The translations under genes and the position numbers were made by a program. Below are positions 19,358-28,920 of a DNA stretch of 64,000 bases, piece by piece (position 1 is the first letter of the stretch; every line of letters begins with the position of its first letter). The stretch is from Nitrosococcus watsonii C-113 (GTDB taxonomy: Bacteria; Pseudomonadota; Gammaproteobacteria; Nitrosococcales; Nitrosococcaceae), in NCBI RefSeq assembly GCF_000143085.1, contig NC_014315.1, positions 732,307-796,306 of the forward strand, written 5' to 3'. The notes beneath the pieces are model-generated. The model was not told where the DNA came from. It was given only the letters and a program-made list of their open reading frames with translations, and did not search any database.

Positions 19358-20320
19358 GTGCCAACAGAAAGCGAAATCAAGTTGCGGTTGTCTCTAGGGC
19401 AACTTTCCAAATTCAGCGCCCACCTCTGGGTGAAAGAGCATGGGAAACAGGGTCCAACGCGTAAGCATTTACACAGCACCTATTTTGATACGCCTGATTT
19501 GCGCCTTCTGGACCAAGGGGTAGGACTTCGGGTGCGGCGAATGGACCATCGCTGGGTTCAGACACTCAAGGGAGATAATTCTGGGAAGGCAGGCCTCCAG
19601 CGGCGCCAGGAATGGGAAGGTGAAGTAGAACATAATGCCCCCGATCTGGAGCGGCTAGCGGCAGAAGCCAAAATCGGAGTGCTTAAGGAGTCAGATCTCG
19701 CGTCCCGTTTAATCCCGGTGTTTGAAACAGATTTTTCTCGCACCATCTGGCTTTTGTGGCTAGGGGATGCGGTGGCTGAATTGGCCTTGGACGAAGGGCA
19801 TATTCGTGCTCATGGCCGCACTGAGCCCTTATCTGAGTTGGAACTGGAGCTGAAACAGGGGGCCGAAAAAGATCTCTATTCAGCCGCTTTACATCTAACC
19901 GAGATTTTTCCCCTTGCCGTGGAACATGCCAGCAAGGCTGAGCGGGGTTACCGGCTTTACACTCAGCAATTTTCTCCTCTCTCTGCGCCAGGGTTTGTAC
20001 CTGTTGAGGCTGTTTCCGATGTCCAGTCGTTAAGCTATTGGTTGGCCCACTTGCAATACGGTGAGCGGTTACTGCTCGAGCGATGCGATTCCCAAGGGAG
20101 CAGTCACCTGCGGGCAGCAGCTGAAGGTTTGCGTGGGGTGATAATAGCGGCGGGACAGAAAGTAGAAATCTCCCTGCAAGAGGATTTGGATTGGCTGACC
20201 AAGGGGCTGCAGGCAAGCAAAGACTTTTCTGAAATCAGTACCCTGGTGGCTGCTCCCCACTATAGCCGATTATTATTGCGCTTGGGGAAGTATTTAGCGG
20301 AGTTGGAAGAAAAGCAGTAA
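19358..20320 (+). CDS. CYTH-domain protein, probable inorganic triphosphatase
   Basis: CYTH-fold enzyme likely to hydrolyse inorganic triphosphate. The family ExExK signature is at the N-terminus (ESEIKLRL), followed by YFDTPDLRLLDQGVGLRVR, the Lys/Arg strands, and ELELELKQG near residue 160. Residues from about 215 onward are helical and look like a short, incomplete CHAD-type tail. Start is GTG directly after the ppx stop, giving an obvious ppx-CYTH unit for polyphosphate metabolism. Substrate is inferred. Confidence 0.8.
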   Translation: MPTESEIKLRLSLGQLSKFSAHLWVKEHGKQGPTRKHLHSTYFDTPDLRLLDQGVGLRVRRMDHRWVQTLKGDNSGKAGLQRRQEWEGEVEHNAPDLERLAAEAKIGVLKESDLASRLIPVFETDFSRTIWLLWLGDAVAELALDEGHIRAHGRTEPLSELELELKQGAEKDLYSAALHLTEIFPLAVEHASKAERGYRLYTQQFSPLSAPGFVPVEAVSDVQSLSYWLAHLQYGERLLLERCDSQGSSHLRAAAEGLRGVIIAAGQKVEISLQEDLDWLTKGLQASKDFSEISTLVAAPHYSRLLLRLGKYLAELEEKQ

Positions 20321-20368
20321 TTTTTTTGCTAGCCTAACCTGTATCCTCTTACGATAAAGGAGGCGTCT

Positions 20369-20917
20369 ATGATGAATTACGGAATTTCGATAGCGTTGAT
20401 AGTTGGTTTCGCTTTTGCCGGCGGCGCCATGGCGGCAGGTGGCTCCCAGCAAAAGTTGGCGATTCAAAGCGCTGGGCAAATACACCCGGTGCCACAAGCC
20501 GCTTATCAGCCGGACCGGAAGGCCACCTACAAGGTAGTGTTCGATCTGACCCAGGCCGCCGCCAAGCCCAACCAGTTAAGTCCCGCCCTAGAGCGCGTGG
20601 CGCGCACGGTGAATTTGTACGCCAGCGCTGGCGTGCCGCTGGAGCACTTAAAATTTGTTGCGGTTGCCCACGGTCCTGCCACTTCCATCGCTTTGGACGA
20701 GGTCCACTACCGGGAGCAATATGGTACCGCCAATCCCAATTTGCTGGTGATTGAGGAGCTGCGTAAGGCGGGGGTGGATATTGCCGTATGCGGCCAAGCG
20801 GTGGTGGAACATCATTACGCTTATGAATGGGTTGATCCCCGCGTTACCTTGGCCTTGTCTGCTTTGACGACCATTATGGATTTACAGCAACAGGGCTACG
20901 CTCTCATGCCTCTCTAG
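20369..20917 (+). CDS. Exported DsrE-family protein
   Basis: 182 residues with a signal peptide (about 1-23) and a DsrE/DsrF-like alpha/beta domain: KVVFDLTQAA, ERVARTVNLYASAGVPLEHLKFVAVAHG, and IAVCGQAVVEH with a single conserved-type cysteine. Cytoplasmic DsrE proteins carry sulfur on such a Cys; this one appears periplasmic. Strong AAGGAGG ribosome site. First gene of a five-gene run ending in a thiosulfate dehydrogenase, consistent with handling sulfur species, but its activity is not shown. Confidence 0.8.
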   Translation: MMNYGISIALIVGFAFAGGAMAAGGSQQKLAIQSAGQIHPVPQAAYQPDRKATYKVVFDLTQAAAKPNQLSPALERVARTVNLYASAGVPLEHLKFVAVAHGPATSIALDEVHYREQYGTANPNLLVIEELRKAGVDIAVCGQAVVEHHYAYEWVDPRVTLALSALTTIMDLQQQGYALMPL

Positions 20918-20943
20918 TGTATTCATGAAAAGGAGAATGCACC

Positions 20944-21909
20944 ATGCCCCCTTTTATTTTGCCACGGCTGTTGCTGGTAATCCTCCTTGTGGTGAGTTCT
21001 GCCAGCACTTCCCTTCTGGCGGCGGAGAAGGCCGACGACTATCTGCCGCCTTGGAATCCGCCGCCGCCAGGAGGAGTATCCTTCGCTGTGCCGCCCGTGA
21101 ATGCGATTGCCGATTTGCATGGGGATATTATTGATCCACAGCTGGTGGTGTTCTTTGCCGGTAACCAATTCATGGTGGTTCATGATTTGATGGTGGCCTT
21201 CAAGCAGGCTCATCCCCAGTACCAGCGGGTGTTCGTGGAAACGCTACCGCCAGGCATTGAAGCCAAGCAGATCGAAACCGGTTCCCTGGTGATGGGTAAC
21301 TTGCGCATCACGCTGAAACCCGATGTCTATACGGCTGGCAAGGGCGCCATTGCTGAGCTTCAGCAACAGCATGGCTGGTTCGCGGAAACCTATGATTACG
21401 CCCGCAATCCGCTTGCGATCATGGTGGCCAAGGGCAACCCTAAGCATATTAAAAGCCTAGCCGATCTGGGCCGTCCCGACGTGCGGGTCGCCATGCCCAA
21501 CCCTAAATGGGAGGGTATCGGAAAGCAGATCATCGCCAGCTATCGTAAGGCTGGCGGCGAGGCGCTTGAGCGTGCCATCATGGAAACCAAGGTAGCGGAC
21601 GGTAGCACCTATCTGACTTATATGCATCACCGCCAATCACCGTTGCGCGTGCTCCAGGGCCAATCCGATGCGGCGCCGGTGTGGTCGACCGAGCCGTATT
21701 TCCAACAGCAGATCCTGCGACACCCCGTGGAAACGGTACCGATACCACCGGAACAGAATACCATCGCCACCTATACCGCCGCCCGCCTCAAGGATGCTCC
21801 CCACGAGCAGGCTGCGTGGGATTTTTTCGCTTTTATGAAGAGCCCCGCAGCCCAGGCCGTCTATAAGAAATACGGCTTCCAGCCACCGCGCTCCGGGGAG
21901 TCGCCATGA
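20944..21909 (+). CDS. Periplasmic solute-binding protein, ModA/anion-binding type
   Basis: 321 residues with a cleavable signal peptide (about 1-26), then a Pro-rich stretch and a type II periplasmic-binding fold: VVFFAGNQFMVVHDLMVAF, ARNPLAIMVAKGNPKHIKSLADLGRPDVRVAMPNPKWEGIG, and AAWDFFAFMKSPAAQAVYKKYGF at the end (each described by fragments of the segment). This resembles molybdate/sulfate-type binding proteins. No ABC permease or ATPase lies nearby, so it may bind an anion for an enzyme rather than for import. Its stop overlaps the start of the next gene (ATGA). Confidence 0.75.
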   Translation: MPPFILPRLLLVILLVVSSASTSLLAAEKADDYLPPWNPPPPGGVSFAVPPVNAIADLHGDIIDPQLVVFFAGNQFMVVHDLMVAFKQAHPQYQRVFVETLPPGIEAKQIETGSLVMGNLRITLKPDVYTAGKGAIAELQQQHGWFAETYDYARNPLAIMVAKGNPKHIKSLADLGRPDVRVAMPNPKWEGIGKQIIASYRKAGGEALERAIMETKVADGSTYLTYMHHRQSPLRVLQGQSDAAPVWSTEPYFQQQILRHPVETVPIPPEQNTIATYTAARLKDAPHEQAAWDFFAFMKSPAAQAVYKKYGFQPPRSGESP

Positions 21910-22685
21910 AGTTTTTATCGTTGATCGTGATGTGGGCACTGGCTTTCAGCGCCCATGGAGTTGACTTATACGTATATGGTCCTGGCGGCCCGGCTCCGGC
22001 GATGAAGGCCGCAGCGGCTGCTTTTGAAAAGGCTTCCGGAACGAAAGTGGTGGTTACGGCTGGTCCCACCCCAACTTGGATTGAGGCCGCGCGGGGCAAT
22101 GCCGATCTGCTCTATAGCGGCTCGGAGCACATGATGTCGGACTTTCTCGTTATGCTGGGATCGATGCTGGCAGCAGATACGGTGCGGCCGATGTATTTAC
22201 GGCCAGCGGCGATCCTGGTGCGGCCGGGCAATCCCGCCGGCATCGGCGGTTTGGTGGATCTTCTCAAACCTGGCCACCGCATACTGGTGGTCCATGGCGC
22301 GGGCCAAGTTGGCTTGTGGGAAGATATTGTGGGCCGCGACGGCGACATCACCACTTTACGGGCGCTGCGCAGCAATATCGTGCACTACGCCACAAACACA
22401 GGCGCAGCTAAGGAGCGCTGGCTGACGGACCCAAAAATCGATGCCTGGATTGTTTATAATATTTGGGCTATCGCCAATCCTGGCATTGCCGACGTGGTTC
22501 CCTTGGAGCCCCACTATCGCATCTACCGTGATTGTGGAATAGTGCTTACCGAGCGCTCCCGCGCCAAACCGGAGGCACAAGCCTTTACTCGCTTTCTCGA
22601 AAGCGACCAGGGCCGCGCGATCTTTGAGCGGTTTGGCTGGGTGAGGCGCGATGCCGAGGCTGCTGCAGCCAAGGAGGGGTTCTGA
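21906..22685 (+). CDS. acfC: AcfC-like periplasmic binding protein
   Basis: 259 residues, signal peptide about 1-19, then a type II binding-protein fold with the features I associate with AcfC (accessory colonization factor, related to sulfate-binding proteins): VYGPGGPAPAMK, AGPTPTWIE, YSGSEHMMSDF, LYLRPAAILVRPGNP-like text and GAGQVGLWED. Known AcfC proteins have no settled substrate. Overlaps both neighbours (ATGA upstream, TGATG downstream). Placement between a second binding protein and thiosulfate-oxidising cytochromes suggests a sulfur oxyanion, which is inference. Confidence 0.8.
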   Translation: MKFLSLIVMWALAFSAHGVDLYVYGPGGPAPAMKAAAAAFEKASGTKVVVTAGPTPTWIEAARGNADLLYSGSEHMMSDFLVMLGSMLAADTVRPMYLRPAAILVRPGNPAGIGGLVDLLKPGHRILVVHGAGQVGLWEDIVGRDGDITTLRALRSNIVHYATNTGAAKERWLTDPKIDAWIVYNIWAIANPGIADVVPLEPHYRIYRDCGIVLTERSRAKPEAQAFTRFLESDQGRAIFERFGWVRRDAEAAAAKEGF

Positions 22686-23368
22686 TGCCTGCCATATTGA
22701 TATCTTTACGCTGGCTTACGGTTTTGCCGCTTTTGCTCGGGTTACCGTGGGCTGCTGTCCAGGCGCTTGATGCCGCTACTATCGCCGCCCAGGGCAATGG
22801 CCGGGGCGCCGCGCCTTGCGTTACTTGTCATGGCGTTGATGGCGTGGGCCAGGCTGCTATGAGTTCTCCGCGGTTGGCTGGTCTTAATGCCGCCTATCTT
22901 TTGAAGCAGCTCGATGATTTTGCCAGTGGCGCGCGCGACAATCCCATCATGACCCCCCTGGCAACGGCTCTTGGTACCGATGAGCGGCAAGCCCTGGCGG
23001 AATATTACAGCCAACTGCCCCTGCCAGAAGCGTTGAGAGCTTCCAACAACATTACCCAAGCGTCTATTGATAGCGTTGGCGCGATTCTGGCTACACGGGG
23101 GCGCTGGTCGGATAGCATTCCTGCCTGCGAGCAGTGTCATGGTCCACGGGGTATCGGCGTGGGCGCGCATTTTCCGCCCCTGGCGGGGCAGCCGTCCAGC
23201 TACCTTGCCTCCCAACTCCGTGCCTGGAAGGAGGGGCAGCGGCGTAATGATCCCTTGGGGCTAATGGGGCATATTGCCGAGAAGCTTAGTGACTCCGATA
23301 TTGATGCCGTGGCTAACTGGTTCGCCTTCGTTACCCGACCTATTGGCGACAAGGAGGAAACGCCATGA
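22685..23368 (+). CDS. tsdB: Diheme cytochrome c (c4/TsdB type)
   Basis: 227 residues with signal peptide (about 1-28) and two class I cytochrome c domains, with heme sites CVTCH (about 45-49) and CEQCH (about 148-152), each followed by a PxLAG-type loop and later Met candidates. The two-domain plan is that of cytochrome c4 and of TsdB, the electron acceptor of thiosulfate dehydrogenase. Its stop overlaps the ATG of the tsdA-like gene, so partner production is coupled. Confidence 0.85.
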   Translation: MPAILISLRWLTVLPLLLGLPWAAVQALDAATIAAQGNGRGAAPCVTCHGVDGVGQAAMSSPRLAGLNAAYLLKQLDDFASGARDNPIMTPLATALGTDERQALAEYYSQLPLPEALRASNNITQASIDSVGAILATRGRWSDSIPACEQCHGPRGIGVGAHFPPLAGQPSSYLASQLRAWKEGQRRNDPLGLMGHIAEKLSDSDIDAVANWFAFVTRPIGDKEETP

Positions 23369-24270
23369 TCCCACTACCTCGTTCGTTCCGTGTTCTATTT
23401 ACTCCCGTATTCACGCTGTTGGTGCTTGCCAGTGGCCTTTCCCTGGGGCAGGAAAATGCCGCGGGGACGGAACCCAGCTTTGCGCCGCCGTCTGAAACGG
23501 CGATTCCCGACAATGAATTTGGCGCCATGGTGCGGCGAGGCCGGGATATTTTCCTCCATACCCGCCAAAAGGCCAGGGCCTATGTGGGTAATGGTCTTAG
23601 CTGCGTCAATTGCCATCTGGACGCCGGTCGGCTTGAGGATTCAGCGCCCCTTTGGGGAGCCTATGGCCGGTATCCCCAGTTCCGCTCCAAAAACGATCAC
23701 GTCAACAATTTCACCGAGCGGCTGCAAGGCTGCTTTATGTACAGCATGAACGGCAAAGCGCCACCCGCCGGCAGCGAGGTGCTGATAGCTCTGGAAACCT
23801 ACGCTTACTGGCTGGCCAGCGGCGCGCCCATTGGTGTTACCTTGCAGGGTGCTGGTTTCCCGAAGCATTTCAAGCCGCCGCAGCCTCCTGATTATGCCCG
23901 CGGCCAGCAAGTTTTCAACGCCCAATGCGCCCTCTGTCACGGTAGTGATGGACAAGGCCAGAAAGCGGCCGGCGAATACGTTTTTCCACCCCTGTGGGGT
24001 AACGATTCCTATAACTGGGGAGCCGGCATGCACCAGCTTGATAATGCCGCCGGTTTTATTAAGGCGAATATGCCCCTGGGATTAGGGAATAGTCTGAGCG
24101 ATCAGGAAGCGTGGGATGTGGCCCTATTTATCAACGCCCACGAGCGGCCGCAAGATCCCCGCTATACGGGCGATTTGGCGGAAACCCGCAAGCTGTACCA
24201 TGATACGCCAAACTCTTTGTATGGCCTTGAGATAAAGGGTCGGTTGCTGGGGTTCGCGCCAGGGAAATAG
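23365..24270 (+). CDS. tsdA: Thiosulfate dehydrogenase TsdA (diheme cytochrome c)
   Basis: Periplasmic enzyme joining two thiosulfates to tetrathionate (reversible in some species). 301 residues; signal peptide, heme 1 CVNCH (80-84), heme 2 CALCH (188-192). The TsdA hallmark is present: Cys123 in RLQGCFMYSMNG, which in characterised TsdA is the unusual cysteine ligand of the active-site heme. Further family text: KNDHVNNF, ALETYAYWLASGAP, NWGAGMHQ, KANMPLGLG with the likely Met ligand of heme 2, and HERPQDPR. Last gene of the 20.4-24.3 kb operon. Confidence 0.9.
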   Translation: MIPLPRSFRVLFTPVFTLLVLASGLSLGQENAAGTEPSFAPPSETAIPDNEFGAMVRRGRDIFLHTRQKARAYVGNGLSCVNCHLDAGRLEDSAPLWGAYGRYPQFRSKNDHVNNFTERLQGCFMYSMNGKAPPAGSEVLIALETYAYWLASGAPIGVTLQGAGFPKHFKPPQPPDYARGQQVFNAQCALCHGSDGQGQKAAGEYVFPPLWGNDSYNWGAGMHQLDNAAGFIKANMPLGLGNSLSDQEAWDVALFINAHERPQDPRYTGDLAETRKLYHDTPNSLYGLEIKGRLLGFAPGK

Positions 24271-24463
24271 ATCGAAAAGTCCTATTTTTATTGATTAGAC
24301 TATAACTCTTTGCGATCTTTGCTACTTTGTCGTTCTCAGCCTGATTGCTTCGGCCTGAATGTGCGTATATGCGTATTGGCTGCGCCCCTGGTTGATAAAC
24401 GTTTGCTCACTGTGTGACTTTAGCCGCCATGGAGCGGATGCCAAGTTGTATTTTTAACGGTGG

Positions 24464-24862
24464 TCATTGGTTTTTCCGGGTAAAACGAATAATTTGGCGG
24501 CGATCCCGTTTAGAGGGACGGCCTTGGGCAGTGGGTTCCTGGTATTCACGTGCCTCTCTTAATTGCGTAGCCAGGGCTTGCCGCTTTGCTTCACTGGCTT
24601 CGCTTTCCTGGTAAAGCAGCGAGGCTTCGGTTGCGGGGCGGCGTTGTTTGGATAACTTATCAATGGTGACTTCATATTCGAAGTGACCACGGCGAATGAT
24701 TAAACTATCACCAACGGCAACCCGTTGACCTGCTTTAACCCGGCGGCCATTAAGGTGAACTTTACCGCCATTGATTGCTTCCACCGCGAGACTGCGGGTT
24801 TTGAAAAAGCGGGCGGCCCAGAGCCATTTATCGAGGCGGATTTTTTCGACTTCGGAGGTCAT
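24464..24862 (-). CDS. hslR: Ribosome-associated heat-shock protein 15 (S4 domain)
   Basis: 132-residue S4-domain RNA-binding protein. HslR binds stalled 50S subunits still carrying nascent chains and helps recycle them. The S4 core is residues 8-70 (IRLDKWLWAARFFKTR, AVEAINGGKVHLNGRR, VAVGDSLIIRRG), with a basic Arg/Lys-rich tail as usual. Its ATG overlaps the stop of the upstream DUF2934 gene. Confidence 0.88.
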   Translation of the reverse strand: MTSEVEKIRLDKWLWAARFFKTRSLAVEAINGGKVHLNGRRVKAGQRVAVGDSLIIRRGHFEYEVTIDKLSKQRRPATEASLLYQESEASEAKRQALATQLREAREYQEPTAQGRPSKRDRRQIIRFTRKNQ

Positions 24863-25257
24863 GGCTGCCCATCGGCTTGCTTTTGGGCTGCTGCCAGCAT
24901 GGTATCAATTTGCGTCTCCGCCTGGAGCCAATCTTTCTCCGGACTGCCATTTTGTAGCCTCCGTTTTTCAGCAATATAATAAGCCGCTTCCGCGATCATC
25001 TTCCAGCGTTCTTCAGGGCTAACAGGACGTGGTCCAGGTTTCGCCAAGCTGGTTTTATCGGGATCGGCGGCAGCTTTTTGAGGCGTTTCCGGCGTCTTGG
25101 TTCCCCCCGTAGGCGCAGGAGGGGGATGTGTATCTGAAGCGGAGTTCTCTAAACTTATTTCCTCTAGCTTAGCGAGAATCCGGTTGAGTTGTTGAGCGGC
25201 CGTTTTTGACAGTTTAGCGGCTACCGTTGCGATGATATCTTTGAATGTTTGACTCAT
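24859..25257 (-). CDS. DUF2934-type small protein
   Basis: 132 residues. The N-terminal third is helical (SQTFKDIIATVAAKLSKTAAQQL), the middle is a Pro/Thr/Lys-rich disordered linker, and the C-terminus has the DUF2934 pattern ERWKMIAEAAYYIAEKR followed by DWLQAETQID. Function unknown. The start at 25257 is preceded by AAGGA; the frame can be extended seven codons upstream without a better site. Overlaps hslR by the ATGA arrangement. Confidence 0.7.
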   Translation of the reverse strand: MSQTFKDIIATVAAKLSKTAAQQLNRILAKLEEISLENSASDTHPPPAPTGGTKTPETPQKAAADPDKTSLAKPGPRPVSPEERWKMIAEAAYYIAEKRRLQNGSPEKDWLQAETQIDTMLAAAQKQADGQP

Positions 25258-25339
25258 AGCAATAATCCTTGTCGCCATTAGACGAAGCGAGTTGCTGATT
25301 GACTAAGTAAGGATGCAGAAACGAGCCGCGTGTTACTCA

Positions 25340-26338
25340 TTACCCACTGGCCAGGGCTGCTGTCCCCGGAATTTCAGTCTCTAAATATAGACTAAGAAAC
25401 TCTGGAATTCTTTCCTCCAACCAATACTGGGGGCGCCACGGCCAGGGACCGCCAATAAATCCCACGTGCCCCCCTCGCGTGCTGAGTTCCAGTTGGACGC
25501 AGCGGGAGAGATCCGAGGCCGAAGGAATGGCATCCTGGGGCAAAAAGGGATCGTCCACGCTGTGTAGAAGCAGCGTGGGAATTTGGATTTTGCGCAGAAA
25601 GGGGCGGCAACTGGAGCGCCGCCAATAGTCATCGGCATCAGCAAATCCATTGAGGGGAGCGGTCACTAAATTATCGAATTCCTTAAACGTCCGCACTTCT
25701 TTTAGGGATTTAAGATCGAAGGGGCAGTCTGGGTGGTGAAGTTTATATCGCACGGAGCGTTGCAGCGCCTTCACCAAAGACCACTGGTAGGCGCGGGAGA
25801 GCCCCTGTTCTAGCTGCCAGGCCGCCCGGGCCAGATCAAAGGGAACGGAAACCCCAACTGCGGCTCTGAGATTGGCCTGGGAGCCGGTTTCTCCAAGCCA
25901 TTTGAGCAGAATATTACCCCCCAGGGAATAGCCGACCGCTGCTAAAGGGGTAGCGGGTTCCCGCTGGCGCAGACTGGTAAGCAGCGTTTGAAAATCCCCC
26001 GTATCGCCGGAGTGGTAGCTGCGGGTTAGCCGGTTGGGTTCGCCGCTGCAACCGCGCAGGTGCAGCAGCACCCCGCGCCAGCCCCGCCGGGCAATAGCTT
26101 TGAGAATGCCAGAAGCGTAACGGGAGCGATAGGACCCTTCAAGTCCGTGAATGACAATGACGATAGGACCTTTTCCCTTACCGCTCCAAGCGAGATCTAC
26201 AAAATCCCCATCTGGCAATTCTAGCCGTTCCCACAAAACCTCTATCCGGGAAGGGGGGCGAAAACGCGACCCCCATACCGTTTGAATATGGGGGCCAGGC
26301 AGCCACCAGGCGGGTTGGAACTCGCTGGGGACGATCAT
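25340..26338 (-). CDS. YheT-family alpha/beta hydrolase
   Basis: 332-residue hydrolase of the YheT/ABHD1-3 group. Features: PAWWLPGPHIQTVWGS at the N-terminus typical of the family, oxyanion HGLEG, nucleophile elbow GYSLGGN, acid in HSVDDPFLP and His in RGGHVGF. The natural substrate is unknown. ATG 26338, eight bases after the acs stop, was chosen because family similarity begins there; the open frame extends another 48 codons into acs. Confidence 0.82.
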   Translation of the reverse strand: MIVPSEFQPAWWLPGPHIQTVWGSRFRPPSRIEVLWERLELPDGDFVDLAWSGKGKGPIVIVIHGLEGSYRSRYASGILKAIARRGWRGVLLHLRGCSGEPNRLTRSYHSGDTGDFQTLLTSLRQREPATPLAAVGYSLGGNILLKWLGETGSQANLRAAVGVSVPFDLARAAWQLEQGLSRAYQWSLVKALQRSVRYKLHHPDCPFDLKSLKEVRTFKEFDNLVTAPLNGFADADDYWRRSSCRPFLRKIQIPTLLLHSVDDPFLPQDAIPSASDLSRCVQLELSTRGGHVGFIGGPWPWRPQYWLEERIPEFLSLYLETEIPGTAALASG

Positions 26339-26345
26339 AGTCGCG

Positions 26346-28316
26346 CTACGCTTTGCCCTGAAGCTGAGCGAGAATCGCTTCGCTTTCCAGGGTCGAGGTA
26401 TCCTGAGTAATGGTTTCACCCCGGGCGATAGTTCGAAGCAAGCGGCGCATAATTTTGCCGGAGCGGGTTTTCGGCAGGCCATCTACAAACCGGATTTCGT
26501 CCGGTTTAGCGATAGGGCCAATTTGTTCGGCTACCCAAGCCCGCAGTTCTTCAGCTAAGGGGGCGCCTCCGTTTCCATCTTTGGCGGGGCGATTGCCTTT
26601 CAGAATGACATAGGCCAGGATAGATTCTCCCTTGATATCGTCAGGGCGGCCCACCACGGCTGCTTCCGCCACCTTGGGGTGGGCTACCAAGGCGGATTCG
26701 ATTTCCATGGTCCCCAGGCGGTGTCCCGAGACATTCAAGACATCGTCCGTTCGTCCCATGATCCAGAAATAGCCATCTTCATCCCGGCGGGCGCTATCGC
26801 CGGCCACATAGTATTTGCCGCCGAATTGGCGCCAATAGGTTTCGTAGTAGCGCTGATCATCCCCCCAAATGGTGCGAAGCATGGCAGGCCAAGGCCGGGT
26901 AATGACCAAGTACCCGCCCCGATCGGCGGTGGTAATGGGCTCTCCTTGTTCATCCACCACTGCGGCGCTCACGCCTGGCAGAGGGAGTGTGCAGGAGCCG
27001 GGTTTAGTGGGAATGGCGCCAGGAACCGGGGAGATCATGTGAACACCCGTCTCTGTTTGCCACCAGGTATCTACAATGGGGCAACGCTCGTTGCCGATAA
27101 TGCGGTGATACCACATCCAGGCTTCCGGATTAATAGGTTCCCCGACGGTGCCTAGCAATCTTAGCTGGGATAAGTCATAGCCGGCGGGGATATCATCTCC
27201 CCATTTCATCAAGGCGCGGATCGCCGTGGGGGCAGTGTAGAAAATGGTCACCTTATGATCTTGGCAGAGCTTCCAAAAGCGGCCAGCATCGGGAAAAGTG
27301 GGGACTCCTTCATACATAACCAGGGTAGCGCCTACCGCAAGCGGTCCATAGGTCGTATAACTGTGGCCCGTCACCCAGCCTACATCGGCGGTGCACCAAA
27401 AGATATCGTCGTCGCGAATATCAAAGACCCACTTCATAGTGGTAGCGGTACCAAGTAGATAACCGGCGCTGGCATGTTGAATGCCCTTGGGTTTACCCGT
27501 AGAGCCGGAAGTGTACAGCAGGAATAGAGGATGCTCGGCGTTTACCCATACTGGTTCACAATGGCTATCCGCCTTGGCCTCCATTTCATGCCACCATAGA
27601 TCCCGTCCGCTGGTCATGGCGATCTCGTGGCCCGTGCGTTGTAGGACAATAACGCGCTGAATGCTTGCACAGCCTTCCTGTAAGGCGCGATCAGCAGCGG
27701 CTTTGAGTGCTACGGTACGTCCTCCTCGATGGCCGCCATCGGCGGTAATAAGCAGTTTTGCTTCTGCATCCTCGATGCGGCCTTTTAGGGATTCAGCGGA
27801 GAAGCCGCCGAATACCACTGAATGAATAGCGCCAATACGGGCGCAAGCCTGCATGGCAATGACCGCTTCGGGGACCATGGGCAGATAGATAACGACCCGG
27901 TCACCTGGAACAATACCCTGTCCTTTAAGGACATTAGCGAAGCGGCAAACCCGCTGGTGCAATTGGCGATAGGTTAGGGTTGTTACCTCCCCCGGCTCTC
28001 CCTCAAAAATAATGGCCGTCTTATTGCCCTTGTCTTCCAAATGCCGGTCTAGGCAGTTGAAGGAGACATTCAGCTCACCTTCGGTAAACCACCGATAGTA
28101 AGGCGGGTTGGTAGCGTCCAGGACGGTTTCGAAGGGCTTATGCCAGGTAAGTTCCGCCTTTGCCTGAACTGCCCAAAAACCTTCGAAATTCTCGTTGGCG
28201 GCTTGCACCAGGGAATCGAAGGCGGCCCTATCGGGAATGCGGGCTTTGGCGGAAAATTCAGCCGAAGGGGGGGAAAAGGCGTTCTTCACATAAAGTGGAC
28301 CGAATATTTTTTTCAT
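26346..28316 (-). CDS. acs: Acetyl-CoA synthetase
   Basis: Converts acetate, ATP and CoA to acetyl-CoA via acetyl-AMP. 656 residues, normal length. Motifs: P-loop [11 protein letters not shown], the WWQTETG core motif, and the C-terminal [12 protein letters not shown] containing the lysine that is acetylated in Acs homologues. In an obligate autotroph it would salvage acetate. Likely co-transcribed with the downstream yheT-like gene. Confidence 0.95.
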   Translation of the reverse strand: MKKIFGPLYVKNAFSPPSAEFSAKARIPDRAAFDSLVQAANENFEGFWAVQAKAELTWHKPFETVLDATNPPYYRWFTEGELNVSFNCLDRHLEDKGNKTAIIFEGEPGEVTTLTYRQLHQRVCRFANVLKGQGIVPGDRVVIYLPMVPEAVIAMQACARIGAIHSVVFGGFSAESLKGRIEDAEAKLLITADGGHRGGRTVALKAAADRALQEGCASIQRVIVLQRTGHEIAMTSGRDLWWHEMEAKADSHCEPVWVNAEHPLFLLYTSGSTGKPKGIQHASAGYLLGTATTMKWVFDIRDDDIFWCTADVGWVTGHSYTTYGPLAVGATLVMYEGVPTFPDAGRFWKLCQDHKVTIFYTAPTAIRALMKWGDDIPAGYDLSQLRLLGTVGEPINPEAWMWYHRIIGNERCPIVDTWWQTETGVHMISPVPGAIPTKPGSCTLPLPGVSAAVVDEQGEPITTADRGGYLVITRPWPAMLRTIWGDDQRYYETYWRQFGGKYYVAGDSARRDEDGYFWIMGRTDDVLNVSGHRLGTMEIESALVAHPKVAEAAVVGRPDDIKGESILAYVILKGNRPAKDGNGGAPLAEELRAWVAEQIGPIAKPDEIRFVDGLPKTRSGKIMRRLLRTIARGETITQDTSTLESEAILAQLQGKA

Positions 28317-28920
28317 TCATAAACTTCTCCTGGCGCAGGGACTCCTTGATTTATGGGAGAAGGAGCGCCTCTTAGTAAAATAAATTTTCTGCCAAAGCGC
28401 AAGGTGTTTGCCGAGTAGATTGTTTTGGCGCGGCTTTGATCTGTCCTTAATCTCCGGTACAGAAAATATCAGAGAATTATAGATGCAAGCCTTGGACTTT
28501 AGAGAGAATTCCCTTGTGTTTCCTTTTTCATTCTACCAAGGATGAGAAGTTTAGATGGGAGATCGCCTAACGCTTACGCAAGCGTAACTGTGCCAAATTT
28601 ACGTCCCGATGGAAGTAGGTGCTTAGGACGGTTGCGCAAGCATGAGTTGGGGTAAGCTAAAATGGGCGAGGCGTACTGCGGGGATACAGCGCTATTAAGG
28701 TGGCGGCAGAACAGAAGGCTGCCGCAAAGGCGGGGTGTTGGTAAAATTCCGTCGGCAGGCTTTGCAGAGGTAACGTTGATGTCCTTGTACTTTCCATTTC
28801 TAGCGCAAGAAGCAGGCTGGCAGGGTTTGCCGCCAAATCACCCGCGGCTAACCTTCCGATGAAACTATAATCCGCATAGTGTCTTATCCTTCAATTTATC
28901 TTAAATTAACGCTTTCCGTA
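28317..28920. other. Gene-poor gap between acs and the Zorya-like locus
   Basis: About 600 bases without a supported gene. A short inverted repeat (CGCTTACGCAAGCG, about 28570) is the only symmetric element I see. A 66-codon plus-strand frame at 28662 has no family features or ribosome site. The left border of the defence island probably lies here, but I found no copy of the tRNA-Arg 3' end. Confidence 0.4.

Noticed and set aside
28662-28862. 66-residue frame in the acs-zorE gap
   Set aside because: No ribosome site, Arg-rich low-quality content and no similarity I recognise.
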